Positions 51,549 through 60,135 of a stretch of DNA of 64,000 nt are shown in pieces. The position numbers and the translations under genes are program-made. Source of the stretch: Congregibacter litoralis KT71 (GTDB taxonomy: Bacteria; Pseudomonadota; Gammaproteobacteria; Pseudomonadales; Halieaceae); assembly GCF_000153125.2 (NCBI RefSeq), contig NZ_CM002299.1, positions 1,921,075 to 1,985,074 on the forward strand, read 5' to 3'. A model generated the notes under the pieces. It was not told the origin of the DNA. It was given only the letters and a program-made list of their open reading frames with translations, and ran no database searches. Each line of letters begins with the position of its first letter. The first letter of the stretch is position 1.

Positions 51549-52097
51549 TCATTGATGGAGCTGGAGCAGCGACAAAAACTCATCTCTGGTTTTCTGATCG
51601 CTGCGGAAGCTGCCCAGCATGGCAGAGGTCTTCATCATCGAGTTCTGCTTCTCCACGCCGCGCATCATCATGCACATGTGCTGGGCTTCCACGATGACGC
51701 CCACACCCGCAGCCTCCGTCACATCCAGAATGGTTTCAGCGACTTGCATGGTGAGCGATTCCTGAATCTGGAGACGGCGCGCATACATGTCGACGAGTCG
51801 CGCAATCTTCGAGAGACCGATTACCTTGCCCGTAGGGATGTAGGCAACGTGGCATTTACCGATGAAGGGCAGCATATGGTGCTCACACATTGAATACATC
51901 TCAATGTTTTGAACGACCACCATTTCGTTGCTGTCCGAGGGAAAAAGCGCGTCGTTGACGACGTCTTCGACATTTTGATGGTAGCCTCGGGTGAGAAATT
52001 CGAAGGCTTTAGCCGCGCGTTTGGGAGTGTCTTTGAGACCCGGACGCTCGAGGTCCTCACCAATACCGGTGATAATGCCCGCCCAATGGGATTCCAT
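51549..52097 (-). CDS. folE: GTP cyclohydrolase I
   Basis: Zinc enzyme of 182 residues that converts GTP to dihydroneopterin triphosphate, the first step of folate (and often queuosine) biosynthesis. Zinc ligands appear in [11 protein letters not shown] and in [12 protein letters not shown], and the catalytic [10 protein letters not shown] helix and QIQESL segment are intact. The ATG at 52097 gives the usual short N-terminus of Pseudomonas-type FolE; frames upstream run into prmB on the other strand. QueF, a later enzyme that uses a FolE-derived precursor, is also in this window. Confidence 0.94.
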   Translation of the reverse strand: MESHWAGIITGIGEDLERPGLKDTPKRAAKAFEFLTRGYHQNVEDVVNDALFPSDSNEMVVVQNIEMYSMCEHHMLPFIGKCHVAYIPTGKVIGLSKIARLVDMYARRLQIQESLTMQVAETILDVTEAAGVGVIVEAQHMCMMMRGVEKQNSMMKTSAMLGSFRSDQKTRDEFLSLLQLHQ

Positions 52098-52131
52098 GAC
52101 GTTTGATACTCGAATTTGAGGAAGAAGAAAG

Positions 52132-53097
52132 ATGGTAGCAACCTCCTCAGGTAGCGGCAACGCGGGTTTTCTCGAAGCTTACGGACTCGATAGAGATACT
52201 CCCGGGAGCGTCCGGGACGCACTGGATCAAACCCATGGCGCCCTGGAAAAAGCCGATCTGTTCTTTGGGCACGGCAGTGACAGTGCCTGGGACGAAGGGG
52301 TCTTTTTACTGCTCAGTGCCCTGGGGCTGCCCCTGGATTCCGGTGATGAAGTACTGTCCGCGTCCGTGAGCGACGATGGCTGGGCTACCACCCTGGCCTG
52401 GTTGCAGGAGCGTATCCTCGAGCGCAAGCCTCTGCCCTATGTCACGGGCCGTGCCTGGTTCGCGGGGCTGGAGTTTTTATGTGACGAGCGAGCCCTGGTC
52501 CCGCGGTCACCTCTGGCAGAGCTGATTCGCAATAATTACGCGCCCTGGTGGACGGGGGAGTCACCGCAGTCTCTCCTCGATCTATGCTGTGGCGGTGGTT
52601 GCATAGGCATAGCCGCTGCTGTGCACCAGCCCAATCTTGAGGTGGTGATCGCCGATATCGATGAGGCGGCCCTGACGCTTGCAAGGGAGAACATTGGGCT
52701 CCATAAGGTCGCGGCGCGCGTGTCCGCTGCGCAGTCGGATCTTCTCGATGATCTTCAGGGCTCGCGCTTCGACATTATTCTCTGCAACCCACCTTACGTC
52801 GACGCAGAGGATCTTGCCGCAATGCCGGCGGAGTTTCTGGCGGAGCCGCCCCTGGCTTTGGGCTCCGGCAGCGACGGTCTGGATATTAGCCGTCGTCTTT
52901 TGAGGAATGTAGGGGACTATCTCACGCCCCGGGGCTTGCTTTTTCTGGAGGTGGGCAACTCCTGGGAGGCCCTGGACAGCGAGCTTGCCGGGCTGCCCCT
53001 CACCTGGATTGAATTCAGCGAGGGCGGGCATGGTGTGCTCGTTTTGCGCGCAGATGAAGTGCCAGAGATCGCCCGCAGTCTCGCCGCGCGTCCCTGA
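52132..53097 (+). CDS. prmB: Ribosomal protein L3 glutamine methyltransferase PrmB
   Basis: SAM-dependent N5-glutamine methyltransferase of 321 residues. The SAM-binding motif [13 protein letters not shown] and the catalytic NPPYVD motif that positions the glutamine amide are both present. The N-terminal helical domain is the longer type found in PrmB rather than PrmC. AGGAA precedes the ATG. It starts 34 bases from the divergent folE start. Confidence 0.92.
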   Translation: MVATSSGSGNAGFLEAYGLDRDTPGSVRDALDQTHGALEKADLFFGHGSDSAWDEGVFLLLSALGLPLDSGDEVLSASVSDDGWATTLAWLQERILERKPLPYVTGRAWFAGLEFLCDERALVPRSPLAELIRNNYAPWWTGESPQSLLDLCCGGGCIGIAAAVHQPNLEVVIADIDEAALTLARENIGLHKVAARVSAAQSDLLDDLQGSRFDIILCNPPYVDAEDLAAMPAEFLAEPPLALGSGSDGLDISRRLLRNVGDYLTPRGLLFLEVGNSWEALDSELAGLPLTWIEFSEGGHGVLVLRADEVPEIARSLAARP

Positions 53098-53162
53098 CCA
53101 ATCCTTGCCCTGATTCTCTCTCGTAGCACTGTGCCGCGCTCTGCAGGGCGTCTCACAACGCG

Positions 53163-53168
53163 TATAAT
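53163..53168 (+). promoter_or_regulatory. Candidate -10 of aroC promoter
   Basis: A perfect TATAAT lies 30 bases before the aroC ATG, in the intergenic gap after prmB. No clear -35 is seen 16 to 18 bases upstream. Confidence 0.4.
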
Positions 53169-53198
53169 CGCGTCTTTTTAGTGAATCCGGACTTTTCC

Positions 53199-54305
53199 AT
53201 GGCAGGTAATACCTTCGGCACTCTGTTTACCGTGACGACTTTTGGCGAGAGTCATGGGCCGGCTCTGGGCGCCATTGTGGATGGCTGTCCGCCGGGGCTC
53301 GCCCTGGACAGCGGAGATATGCAGCCGGATCTCGATCGACGCAAGCCCGGAACCTCGCGCTTCACCACACAACGGAGAGAGGCCGACGAGGTACGCATCC
53401 TGTCCGGGGTTTTTGAGGGCGTCACTACCGGTACGCCCATTGGTCTCCTCATCGAAAACCAGGACCAACGCAGCCGCGATTACGCCGACATCGCCGATCG
53501 AATCCGTCCGGCTCATGCCGATTACAGCTATATGCACAAGTTTGGCGTTCGGGACTACCGCGGTGGCGGCCGCTCTTCCGCGCGAGAGACCGCCATGCGC
53601 GTTGCGGCGGGCGCCATTGCCAAGAAGTTTCTCGCGGGGCAGGGCATGCGTATTCGCGGCTACCTTCAGCAGCTTGGTCCCATTGCGGCGGAGGTGCTGG
53701 ATTGGGATTGCGTGGAGACCAATCCCTTTTTCTGTCCCGACCCTGACAAGATTCCCGAAATGGAAGCCTATATGGCGGCGCTGAATAAAAGCGGCGATTC
53801 CATTGGTGCCCGTATCAACGTGGTTGCCGAGGGTGTGCCCCCCGGGCTCGGGGAGCCGATATTTGATCGCCTGGATGCCGATATTGCCTCGGCCATGATG
53901 AGTATTAACGCCGTCAAGGCCGTGGAGATCGGTGCGGGTTTCGACAGCGTTGTGCAGCGCGGCAGCGAGCATCGGGACCTGATGACGCCCGAGGGCTTTC
54001 TGAGTAACAACGCAGGCGGCGTTCTCGGGGGTATCAGCAGTGGGCAGGACATTACCGTCAGCATGGCGCTGAAGCCCACCTCGAGCATCCGTCAGCCCGG
54101 CGCCAGCATAAACCATGCAGGCGAGCCCATTGAGGTTGTGACGACGGGGCGTCACGATCCCTGCGTCGGTATTCGGGCGACGCCCATCGCCGAAGCCATG
54201 CTGGCGCTGGTTCTCATGGATCATTTTCTGCGCAACCGTGCCCAGAACGGTGATGTGGAATCGCCCACGCCGGTACTGCCCGCTGAGGCACCCGAGAGCC
54301 CGTGA
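53199..54305 (+). CDS. aroC: Chorismate synthase
   Basis: FMN-dependent last enzyme of the shikimate pathway, 368 residues. Family signatures are [18 protein letters not shown] near the start, [25 protein letters not shown] (read in two parts around HKFG and [11 protein letters not shown]) and the [17 protein letters not shown] block. The ATG at 53199 begins the family N-terminus; a GTG six codons upstream is less likely. The stop overlaps the GTG of the next small gene. Confidence 0.96.
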   Translation: MAGNTFGTLFTVTTFGESHGPALGAIVDGCPPGLALDSGDMQPDLDRRKPGTSRFTTQRREADEVRILSGVFEGVTTGTPIGLLIENQDQRSRDYADIADRIRPAHADYSYMHKFGVRDYRGGGRSSARETAMRVAAGAIAKKFLAGQGMRIRGYLQQLGPIAAEVLDWDCVETNPFFCPDPDKIPEMEAYMAALNKSGDSIGARINVVAEGVPPGLGEPIFDRLDADIASAMMSINAVKAVEIGAGFDSVVQRGSEHRDLMTPEGFLSNNAGGVLGGISSGQDITVSMALKPTSSIRQPGASINHAGEPIEVVTTGRHDPCVGIRATPIAEAMLALVLMDHFLRNRAQNGDVESPTPVLPAEAPESP

Positions 54306-54517
54306 AGTTTCCGTTCTGGCGTCGGTCTCTGGCGCGCACAATATTTTTAGGGGTTGCCGCGCTCGGGGTGCTGCTGTGGGCGGCGTCTTCCCAGCTGGGT
54401 CTCGGACTCAACAGTTTGCTGGCGCAGTTCCTGGTTCTTATGGCGGCCCTGCTGCTGCTCATCGGCCTCGCCGCGGTAGTGGGTATCATCCTGGGAATGC
54501 TTCGCCGCAAGCGTTAA
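54302..54517 (+). CDS. Small two-helix membrane protein
   Basis: A 71-residue protein with basic ends (MKFPFWRRS and MLRRKR) and two hydrophobic helices (about residues 12-30 and 38-64). The GTG start overlaps the aroC stop (GTGA), so it is likely coupled to aroC translation. It is not recognised as any family. The codon bias and clean membrane pattern support a real gene. Confidence 0.6.
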   Translation: MKFPFWRRSLARTIFLGVAALGVLLWAASSQLGLGLNSLLAQFLVLMAALLLLIGLAAVVGIILGMLRRKR

Positions 54518-54560
54518 GCGGGGCGCCCCGCGTAGGACCGCTAAATCTTTATAGCGTCGG

Positions 54561-55079
54561 TCAATCGGGAATGAGGTCTATTTCCAGGGTCATGCTGTCT
54601 GCCATGGCATCTAGCTGCCATTCGAGTTCATCAAGTCGACTGTCACTGTGCAGCTCTATGCAGGCTTCAGCGCGGAATAATGGCTCACCGCTCATGGGCG
54701 CCGTCTCAACACTTGTTTCCATGGAGCGGATGTTGAAGCCGGCCATCCTGAGGGCACGGGTCAGTTCTCGGACGATTCCCGGACGATCGGGTCCGAGCAG
54801 GGTCAGGCGCTGAGTCGCCAGGGACTCCTGGGGGGCAGCCCCGGCATCGGTGAGGCTGCAGATAATGCCGTCAGCCTCAAGGCGGCTGAGAGCATCACCA
54901 AGGGCTTCCTGTTGGTCTTCGGGTAATTGGGCCTGAAGCACTCCCGCAAAGCGTCCCCCGAGGCGGCTCAGTTGGGAGTCCAGCCAGTTGCCGCCATGCT
55001 GGTTGATAAGCGCGCTGAGCTGCTCAATAACGCCGGGCCTGTCGTCACAAAAAAAACTGATCAAAACGCGAGTCGTCAC
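54561..55079 (-). CDS. gcvR: ACT-domain regulator of the GcvR type
   Basis: A 172-residue protein composed of two ACT domains (about residues 3-75 and 92-165). Each opens with the ligand-binding turn (DDRPGVIEQL and GPDRPGIVREL). Known GcvR represses the glycine cleavage system by binding GcvA. No gcv gene lies nearby, so the target is inferred from the family only. The start is GTG. Confidence 0.75.
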   Translation of the reverse strand: MTTRVLISFFCDDRPGVIEQLSALINQHGGNWLDSQLSRLGGRFAGVLQAQLPEDQQEALGDALSRLEADGIICSLTDAGAAPQESLATQRLTLLGPDRPGIVRELTRALRMAGFNIRSMETSVETAPMSGEPLFRAEACIELHSDSRLDELEWQLDAMADSMTLEIDLIPD

Positions 55080-55153
55080 AGGGAGGGTGCTCCACTTTGT
55101 TTCTTTCAGGGCGTATATTAACCCGTGGTTTCATTCATCGAAGGAGTTTATCT

Positions 55154-55969
55154 GTGCAAAAGGTCATGGCACTTGTTTCTGGTCTGGTTCTCGCGCCCGC
55201 CATTCTGATGTCGGCGCCGGCTACGGCGGCCCTTGATTGGGATAAGGCACTCAACGGTGAACATCGTAGTGAAAAAAACAAAGCGCGGGACGAGTTTCGA
55301 CATCCCCGTGAAACGCTGGAGTTTTTTGGCCTCAAGGAGGACATGACGGTTGTTGAGCTGTCACCGGGCGGAGGTTGGTATACGGAAGTGCTCGCTCCTC
55401 TGCTCCACGATGCGGGCAGCTATTACGCTGCTCACAACAGTCCTAACGGCGGCGCCTACTCCCGACGTTCCCTGGGTGGGTACCTGCAAAAGCTGGGCAA
55501 GGACAACGACACCTATGGCAATGTCACCGTTACGACCCTGGGTCCCGCTGACTCCGTGGTCATTGCTCCCGCGGGCACGGCGGATATGGTGCTTGCCTTT
55601 CGCAACGTGCACAGCTGGATGCGTGCAGATACCCTCGCGAATACGCTGTTGGTTGCCTACGATGCGCTGAAGCCCGGTGGTGTGTTTGGCGTGGTTCAGC
55701 ATCGCGCCAAGGATGGCCGTGATCCCGAGCGGATGAAAGCCACGGGTTATGTGAGCGAGGATTACATTATCGCAGCCGCGCGAAGCGTGGGTTTTGAGCT
55801 GGATGGTCGTTCGGAAGTGAATGCGAATCCCAAGGATAGGGGCGATTATGAGGACGGTGTCTGGGAACTTCCGCCCTCTCTTAATACCGCTGAGGAGAAT
55901 CGCGAAGCGCACAGGGCGATTGGTGAAAGCGACCGCATGACATTGAAGTTCGTGAAATCGGCCAGTTAA
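55154..55969 (+). CDS. Exported class I methyltransferase-like protein (COG4798 type)
   Basis: A 271-residue protein with a signal peptide (residues about 1-26, cleaved after ATA) and a class I SAM-methyltransferase fold. Motif I is VVELSPGGGWYTEVL (about residues 67-80), followed by DMVLAFRNVHSW and ALKPGGVFGVVQH. The GTG at 55154 lies seven bases after a perfect AAGGAG. Export is odd, since SAM is cytosolic. The substrate is unknown, and it might bind another ligand. Confidence 0.78.
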   Translation: MQKVMALVSGLVLAPAILMSAPATAALDWDKALNGEHRSEKNKARDEFRHPRETLEFFGLKEDMTVVELSPGGGWYTEVLAPLLHDAGSYYAAHNSPNGGAYSRRSLGGYLQKLGKDNDTYGNVTVTTLGPADSVVIAPAGTADMVLAFRNVHSWMRADTLANTLLVAYDALKPGGVFGVVQHRAKDGRDPERMKATGYVSEDYIIAAARSVGFELDGRSEVNANPKDRGDYEDGVWELPPSLNTAEENREAHRAIGESDRMTLKFVKSAS

Positions 55970-55970
55970 C

Positions 55971-56225
55971 TTGGCGGAGTTTGTCATAGTCCCAATGGAA
56001 CGTGTCCCTGAGGAGCAGCTTCATGGGCTCCTCGAGGAGTTCGCCAGTCGGGACGGCACGGATTACGGTTTCAATGAAACGGCCCTGGAGGAGCGCGTGA
56101 AGCGGCTCCTAACACAGCTTCGCGCCGGAAAGATCCAGCTGCTGTTTGATGTGGATTCAGAACAGTGGGATATCCTGCCGGCGGACGACGCCCAGCGCCT
56201 CTTGAACGGCGCGGCAGAGCCCTGA
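55971..56225 (+). CDS. YheU family protein (UPF0270)
   Basis: An 84-residue protein that matches the YheU/UPF0270 family through RVPEEQLHGLLEEFASRDGTDYG and a following helical part. Function unknown. The TTG at 55971 begins one base after the preceding stop but has no ribosome site. Homology reaches up to about VIVP, so TTG or a near codon is required. It is likely coupled to the methyltransferase gene. Confidence 0.75.
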   Translation: MAEFVIVPMERVPEEQLHGLLEEFASRDGTDYGFNETALEERVKRLLTQLRAGKIQLLFDVDSEQWDILPADDAQRLLNGAAEP

Positions 56226-56301
56226 TGGCTATTGTTTTTTCTCAGTGTATCTCCACCTTGTCTTGTTTTGTCCTATTTGAATCCGAGAGGGTTATCCGGG
56301 A

Positions 56302-56541
56302 ATGAATGCTGAGAACGCTGTTGCCACCCTCGATGCGCGGGGACTTAACTGTCCCGAGCCGGTGATGCTTCTGCACAAGGCGGTAGCCGAACTGGCTGCG
56401 GGAGAGAGGTTGCTGGTGCTCGCCACCGATCCAACGACCCAGCGCGATATCCCCCAGTTTTGCCGCTTTCTAGGGCATGAGCTTGAACACAGCGAAGAGC
56501 AGGACGATGAATTCCGCTATACCCTCGTCAAGGGGTCTTGA
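56302..56541 (+). CDS. tusA: Sulfur carrier protein TusA family
   Basis: A 79-residue sulfurtransferase of the TusA/SirA fold. The persulfide-carrying cysteine is Cys17 in ARGLNCPEPVM. Such proteins move sulfur to tRNA 2-thiouridine synthesis and other acceptors. GAGAGGG precedes the ATG. Its 3' end overlaps epmC by 35 bases in another frame. Confidence 0.88.
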   Translation: MNAENAVATLDARGLNCPEPVMLLHKAVAELAAGERLLVLATDPTTQRDIPQFCRFLGHELEHSEEQDDEFRYTLVKGS

Positions 56542-57073
56542 CGCAGAGGAGATCGCCTCGATCTTCAATGCCCAGTTTTTCGAGAAGTACAAAACCTGCC
56601 TCAAGGGTGGCGCTGCCGAACCCCTGTATGAGCCCGCCCATGGCGATGCGCCAGCGCAGATCCACTTCCGCGACGACTACGCATCCTCGGCCCTCCATGA
56701 GGTTGCCCATTGGTGTATTGCGGGTCCCGCGCGTCGTCAGCAGCTCGATTATGGTTATTGGTACAACCCCGATGGGCGTAGCGGCGAGGCTCAGGCGAAG
56801 TTTCTCCAGGCGGAAGCCAGACCCCAGGCCCTGGAGTGGTTTTTTGCCTGCGCTGCCGGTGTCACTTTTCGCCTCAGTCTCGATAATCTCGATGCGCCAA
56901 ACGATCCAGAGATGACCAGAACGTTTGCAGCGGCCGTCCTTGAGGAAGCCCGATCTTTCTCCCAAGGGGGCCTGCCCCTTCGTGCGCAGTGTTTTTTTGA
57001 GGCTCTGAGGGCTCTAAGCGGCGCCTGTCCCAAGGCAGAATCACTCCGATTGACTGAGGCGGATCTCCGTTGA
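56507..57073 (+). CDS. epmC: Elongation factor P hydroxylase EpmC
   Basis: Enzyme of 188 residues that hydroxylates the beta-lysyl-lysine side chain of elongation factor P. It closely matches YfcM, with the HEVAH motif (residues 64-68) in ALHEVAHWCIAGPARR and the DYGYWYNPDGRS block. The ATG at 56507 lies inside tusA. Its stop overlaps the pdxB start. EpmA, EpmB and EF-P itself are not in this window. Confidence 0.92.
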   Translation: MNSAIPSSRGLDAEEIASIFNAQFFEKYKTCLKGGAAEPLYEPAHGDAPAQIHFRDDYASSALHEVAHWCIAGPARRQQLDYGYWYNPDGRSGEAQAKFLQAEARPQALEWFFACAAGVTFRLSLDNLDAPNDPEMTRTFAAAVLEEARSFSQGGLPLRAQCFFEALRALSGACPKAESLRLTEADLR

Positions 57074-58248
57074 TCAACGTTCTCGCTGACGAGAACATGG
57101 TGGGGCTGGAGCGCTTGCCCCGGGACCGGATGCATATCCAAACCATCCCGGGACGCCGCATCGCAACCGCCGATCTGGAGGGCATTGACGTGCTCTGGGT
57201 TCGATCCGTGACCCAGGTGAGCAAAGCACTGGTTCAAGACAGCCAACTCAGCTTTGTGGGAACGGCGACCGCCGGTTTTGAGCACATAGATCAAGAGGCT
57301 CTCAAAGCCCGGGGCATCAGCTTTTCGGCGGCCCCGGGTGCAAACGCCAATTCCGTGGTGGAGTATGTTCTTGCAGCGCTCGCCGAGCTTCGGGAACCCT
57401 GGGAGTGTCTGGAGCGCGGTGAGCCCCTGGGTGTGGTGGGGTGCGGAGCCGTGGGTAGTCTTCTGGTCACCGTGGCAAAAAGCCTGGGTTGGGTGGTCAA
57501 AGTCTACGATCCCTGGCGGGAGTCCCGTGAAGGGGCTGTGGAAGGGGAGAACGGGCAGAACGGGGAGAACGTGGAGAGCTGGGCATCGCTGGATGATGTG
57601 CTTGCCTGTCGGGTAATCACCCTGCATTGCTCCTTGCACAAGGAAGAGCCCTGGCCCAGTCATCATCTTATCGGCAAGGCGGCCCTGGCGTGTCTCAACA
57701 GCAGCCAATGGCTCATCAATGCGGCGCGGGGGCCCGCGATCGATAACCAGGCCTTGCTCGAGCATCTGCGCGGGCCGGACCCCGTGAATTGCGTGCTCGA
57801 CGTGTGGGAAGGGGAGCCCGACAGCGACTGGACACTTCTTGATTCGCCGACGCTTAAAATCGCCACGGCTCACATCGCGGGGTACAGCTGGGATGCTAAG
57901 TGGCAGGCGACGAAAATGCTGTACGAGCAAATCCTTGCCAGGGGTCTTGTCGATACACCCCTAGGGTCCACTGGTGGGGGAGCTGGAGAGCTGTTGCCGG
58001 TGCAGGGGCGCGGCTGTGATTTTGCACTGGCGCTGTTGCAACAGCGGTACACAATCCGGACAGATGATGAGCTGTTCAGAGATCTTGTGAGGCTTCCGCT
58101 CCCCGAGAGAGCTGCTGGATTTGACGCCCTGCGACGCGGCTATCGAAAGCGTGCCGAGCTGCGGGGCTCCCAGCTGCCGATGTCAGGCGGCGAAATTGCG
58201 TCCGAGAACCGACGCATCGCCCAAGCGTTTGGCGTTTCTTTGGTTTAG
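57070..58248 (+). CDS. pdxB: Erythronate-4-phosphate dehydrogenase
   Basis: NAD-dependent D-isomer hydroxyacid dehydrogenase (392 residues) of pyridoxal 5'-phosphate synthesis. N-terminal LADENMVGLERLP, Rossmann motif VVGCGAVGSLL, the catalytic Arg/Glu/His set (INAARGPAIDN, AHIAGYSWDAK) and the C-terminal PdxB dimerisation domain are present. An unusual Gly/Asn/Glu insert follows the NAD domain near residues 158-170. The start is TTG in a TTGA overlap with epmC. Confidence 0.92.
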   Translation: MINVLADENMVGLERLPRDRMHIQTIPGRRIATADLEGIDVLWVRSVTQVSKALVQDSQLSFVGTATAGFEHIDQEALKARGISFSAAPGANANSVVEYVLAALAELREPWECLERGEPLGVVGCGAVGSLLVTVAKSLGWVVKVYDPWRESREGAVEGENGQNGENVESWASLDDVLACRVITLHCSLHKEEPWPSHHLIGKAALACLNSSQWLINAARGPAIDNQALLEHLRGPDPVNCVLDVWEGEPDSDWTLLDSPTLKIATAHIAGYSWDAKWQATKMLYEQILARGLVDTPLGSTGGGAGELLPVQGRGCDFALALLQQRYTIRTDDELFRDLVRLPLPERAAGFDALRRGYRKRAELRGSQLPMSGGEIASENRRIAQAFGVSLV

Positions 58249-58310
58249 CCGTCAAGCTGTCCGAGGCACCCACTTCTCGTATTAACAAAGCGATTACGGT
58301 TCTAAAGGAC

Positions 58311-58342
58311 AAAAAAAAAGACCAATCGGATGATTGGTCTTT
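58311..58342 (-). terminator. Intrinsic terminator of the tRNA unit
   Basis: On the minus strand AAAGACCAATC pairs with GATTGGTCTTT around an ATCC loop, followed by a run of nine T residues. It ends the tRNA-Glu/tRNA-Gly transcript. Confidence 0.9.
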
Positions 58343-58348
58343 GAAATT

Positions 58349-58424
58349 TGGAGCGGGAAACCAGGTTCGAACTGGCGACCTCAACCTTGGCAAGGTTGCG
58401 CTCTACCAACTGAGCTATTCCCGC
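58349..58424 (-). tRNA. tRNA-Gly (GCC)
   Basis: A 76-base cloverleaf on the minus strand. The acceptor stem GCGGGAA/TTCCCGC, the D-loop AGCTCAGTTGGTAGAGC, the anticodon loop TTGCCAA (GCC) and the T-arm GTTCGAACC are intact. T is the discriminator and CCA is encoded. Confidence 0.96.
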
Positions 58425-58438
58425 ACTTCCTGAGAAAA

Positions 58439-58514
58439 TGGCGTCCCCTAGGGGGTTCGAACCCCTGTTACCGCCGTGAAAGGGCGGTGTCCTAGGCCAC
58501 TAGACGAAGGGGAC
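58439..58514 (-). tRNA. tRNA-Glu (TTC)
   Basis: A 76-base minus-strand cloverleaf with acceptor GTCCCCT/AGGGGAC, anticodon loop CTTTCAC (TTC), T-arm GTTCGAACC, discriminator G and encoded CCA. It precedes tRNA-Gly by 14 bases in the same transcript. Confidence 0.96.
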
Positions 58515-58540
58515 GTGGTGCTCCTCGTCAGGAGGCGCGC

Positions 58541-58569
58541 ATTGTATGGAGAGAGCCCATAATCGTCAA
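58541..58569 (-). promoter_or_regulatory. tRNA operon promoter with GC-rich discriminator
   Basis: On the minus strand TTGACG, a 17-base spacer and TACAAT, followed by GCGCGCC. Each hexamer matches five of six consensus positions, and the GC discriminator is typical of stringently controlled stable-RNA promoters. Confidence 0.8.
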
Positions 58570-58672
58570 GCAAAAAGGCGCATCTGTTCCAGCATTTGTG
58601 GACGTTCAGGGTAGGTGGTCGGTGAATGTGTGTTTTTCGACATTTTTCGGGCTCAAAAGGAGGCGGATTCGG

Positions 58673-59053
58673 CTATTGGAGGCCTTTTTCAGCGGCGCGG
58701 GCTTCGAGCCAGTTGAATTCTACTCCCTCGCCCAGAGCCGCGCGACGTTGCTCGTCAAGGCGGGTAAACATCTCGATCTCCTCGTCAGGCATAAAGTGCA
58801 GGCACTCCTGTCCCAGATACCACAGTAAGTCCCGGGGGAATGCCTCGGTAAACTGCGGCGCAATGGTAAGCAATCGATAAACCAGGGCTGGCGCATCGTC
58901 CATGATGGTCTCCGGGTTGGCGCAAAGGGCGTCAAATTGTTGTGCCAGTTCTACCAGCGTTGCACCCTCGGGCGCTGCTGCGTAGTCCTGGAGGCGCTGA
59001 TTAAAGGCCTCGAGGAGTGCCATTTGCTCAGCATGGAATTCCGTGTCGTTCAT
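58673..59053 (-). CDS. Conserved hypothetical protein, PA2817-like
   Basis: A 126-residue, mostly helical acidic protein. The segment FPRDLLWYLGQECLHFMPDEEI is conserved, as I recall, in the PA2817 family of Pseudomonas and related bacteria. There is no signal peptide, membrane segment or enzymatic motif. It is divergent from the YadG-like ABC gene. Function unknown. Confidence 0.65.
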   Translation of the reverse strand: MNDTEFHAEQMALLEAFNQRLQDYAAAPEGATLVELAQQFDALCANPETIMDDAPALVYRLLTIAPQFTEAFPRDLLWYLGQECLHFMPDEEIEMFTRLDEQRRAALGEGVEFNWLEARAAEKGLQ

Positions 59054-59196
59054 TAGCGTTTCTCGCTGTCCCCGTTGCGTTTACAATGTGTAGTCTTAAG
59101 TTATTGCCATCGAACCGCCACGCCGTTGCAACAAAGGTCATTTTTGACCATGTTTGCCGACGACAGGTTCACATTCACTTGATTAATGAGGGCAGG

Positions 59197-60135
59197 ATGC
59201 CAGAGTCCAACGCCGGGAGCACCCCGGCTTTAAAAATTGACGGTCTTGAAAAATCCTACGACAACGGCTTTCAGGCCTTGAAAGGGATCAGCCTGGAGGT
59301 GCAGCAGGGCGACTTCTTTGCACTGCTGGGTCCTAACGGCGCCGGTAAATCCACGACCATTGGTATCGTTTGTTCCCTCGTGAGTAAAAGCGCGGGGAAG
59401 GTGTCGGTTCACGGTGTCGATATTGACTTGGATTTTCCTACGGCGAAGAAGTTCATCGGCATTGTTCCCCAGGAATTTAATTTCAACATGTTCGAAAAGG
59501 TTTTCGACATTGTTACCAATCAGGCCGGTTTTTATGGCCTGCCACGGGCATTGGCCTGTGAGCGTGCAGAAAAATACCTGCGCGAACTGGGTCTGTGGGA
59601 CAAGCGCGACGTATCGGGTCGCATGCTCTCCGGTGGTATGAAGCGCAGACTGATGATTGCCCGGGCTCTGGTACACGAACCCAAGCTCCTGATCCTTGAT
59701 GAACCCACCGCGGGGGTTGATATTGAGATGCGGCGGGGTATGTGGGAATTCCTCCAGAAGCTTAACGCCAACGGCACGACGATTATTCTCACCACCCATT
59801 ATCTCGAGGAGGCCGAGGCGCTCTGTCGCAATATCGCCATCATCAATCACGGTGCGATCGTGGAAAACACCTCCATCAAAGATTTGCTCCGGCGACTGCA
59901 ACGCGAAGTTTTTATCGTAGACAGTGCAGATAAACTTCCCGACACCCTGAGTATCGAAAAGTTTGAATTTCGCCATGTGGATGACTTTACCCTGGAGATC
60001 GAAGTCGAGAAGGGCCAGCACCTGAACGATGTCTTTATCGCGCTCAACGAGGCCGGCGTGAATGTGACAAGCCTGAGAAACCGCGCTAATCGCCTGGAGG
60101 AGATGTTTGTGAATCTCCTGGAGGACGCCGCGTGA
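59197..60135 (+). CDS. yadG: ABC exporter ATP-binding protein (YadG-like)
   Basis: ATPase subunit of an ABC-2 type exporter, 312 residues. Walker A GPNGAGKST, signature LSGGMKRR, Walker B LLILDEPTAGVD and the H-loop TTHYLEEAEAL are present, with a C-terminal extension typical of YadG. The ATG at 59197 follows GAGGG. Its stop overlaps the permease start by four bases. The substrate of YadGH is unknown. Confidence 0.88.
   Translation: MPESNAGSTPALKIDGLEKSYDNGFQALKGISLEVQQGDFFALLGPNGAGKSTTIGIVCSLVSKSAGKVSVHGVDIDLDFPTAKKFIGIVPQEFNFNMFEKVFDIVTNQAGFYGLPRALACERAEKYLRELGLWDKRDVSGRMLSGGMKRRLMIARALVHEPKLLILDEPTAGVDIEMRRGMWEFLQKLNANGTTIILTTHYLEEAEALCRNIAIINHGAIVENTSIKDLLRRLQREVFIVDSADKLPDTLSIEKFEFRHVDDFTLEIEVEKGQHLNDVFIALNEAGVNVTSLRNRANRLEEMFVNLLEDAA

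Noticed and set aside
53178..54341. 387-codon open frame antisense to aroC
   Set aside because: It spans nearly the whole aroC gene in the mirror phase and shows no domain.
56791..57930. 379-codon open frame antisense to epmC and pdxB
   Set aside because: It crosses two real genes on the opposite strand, which a real gene would be unlikely to do, and has no motif.
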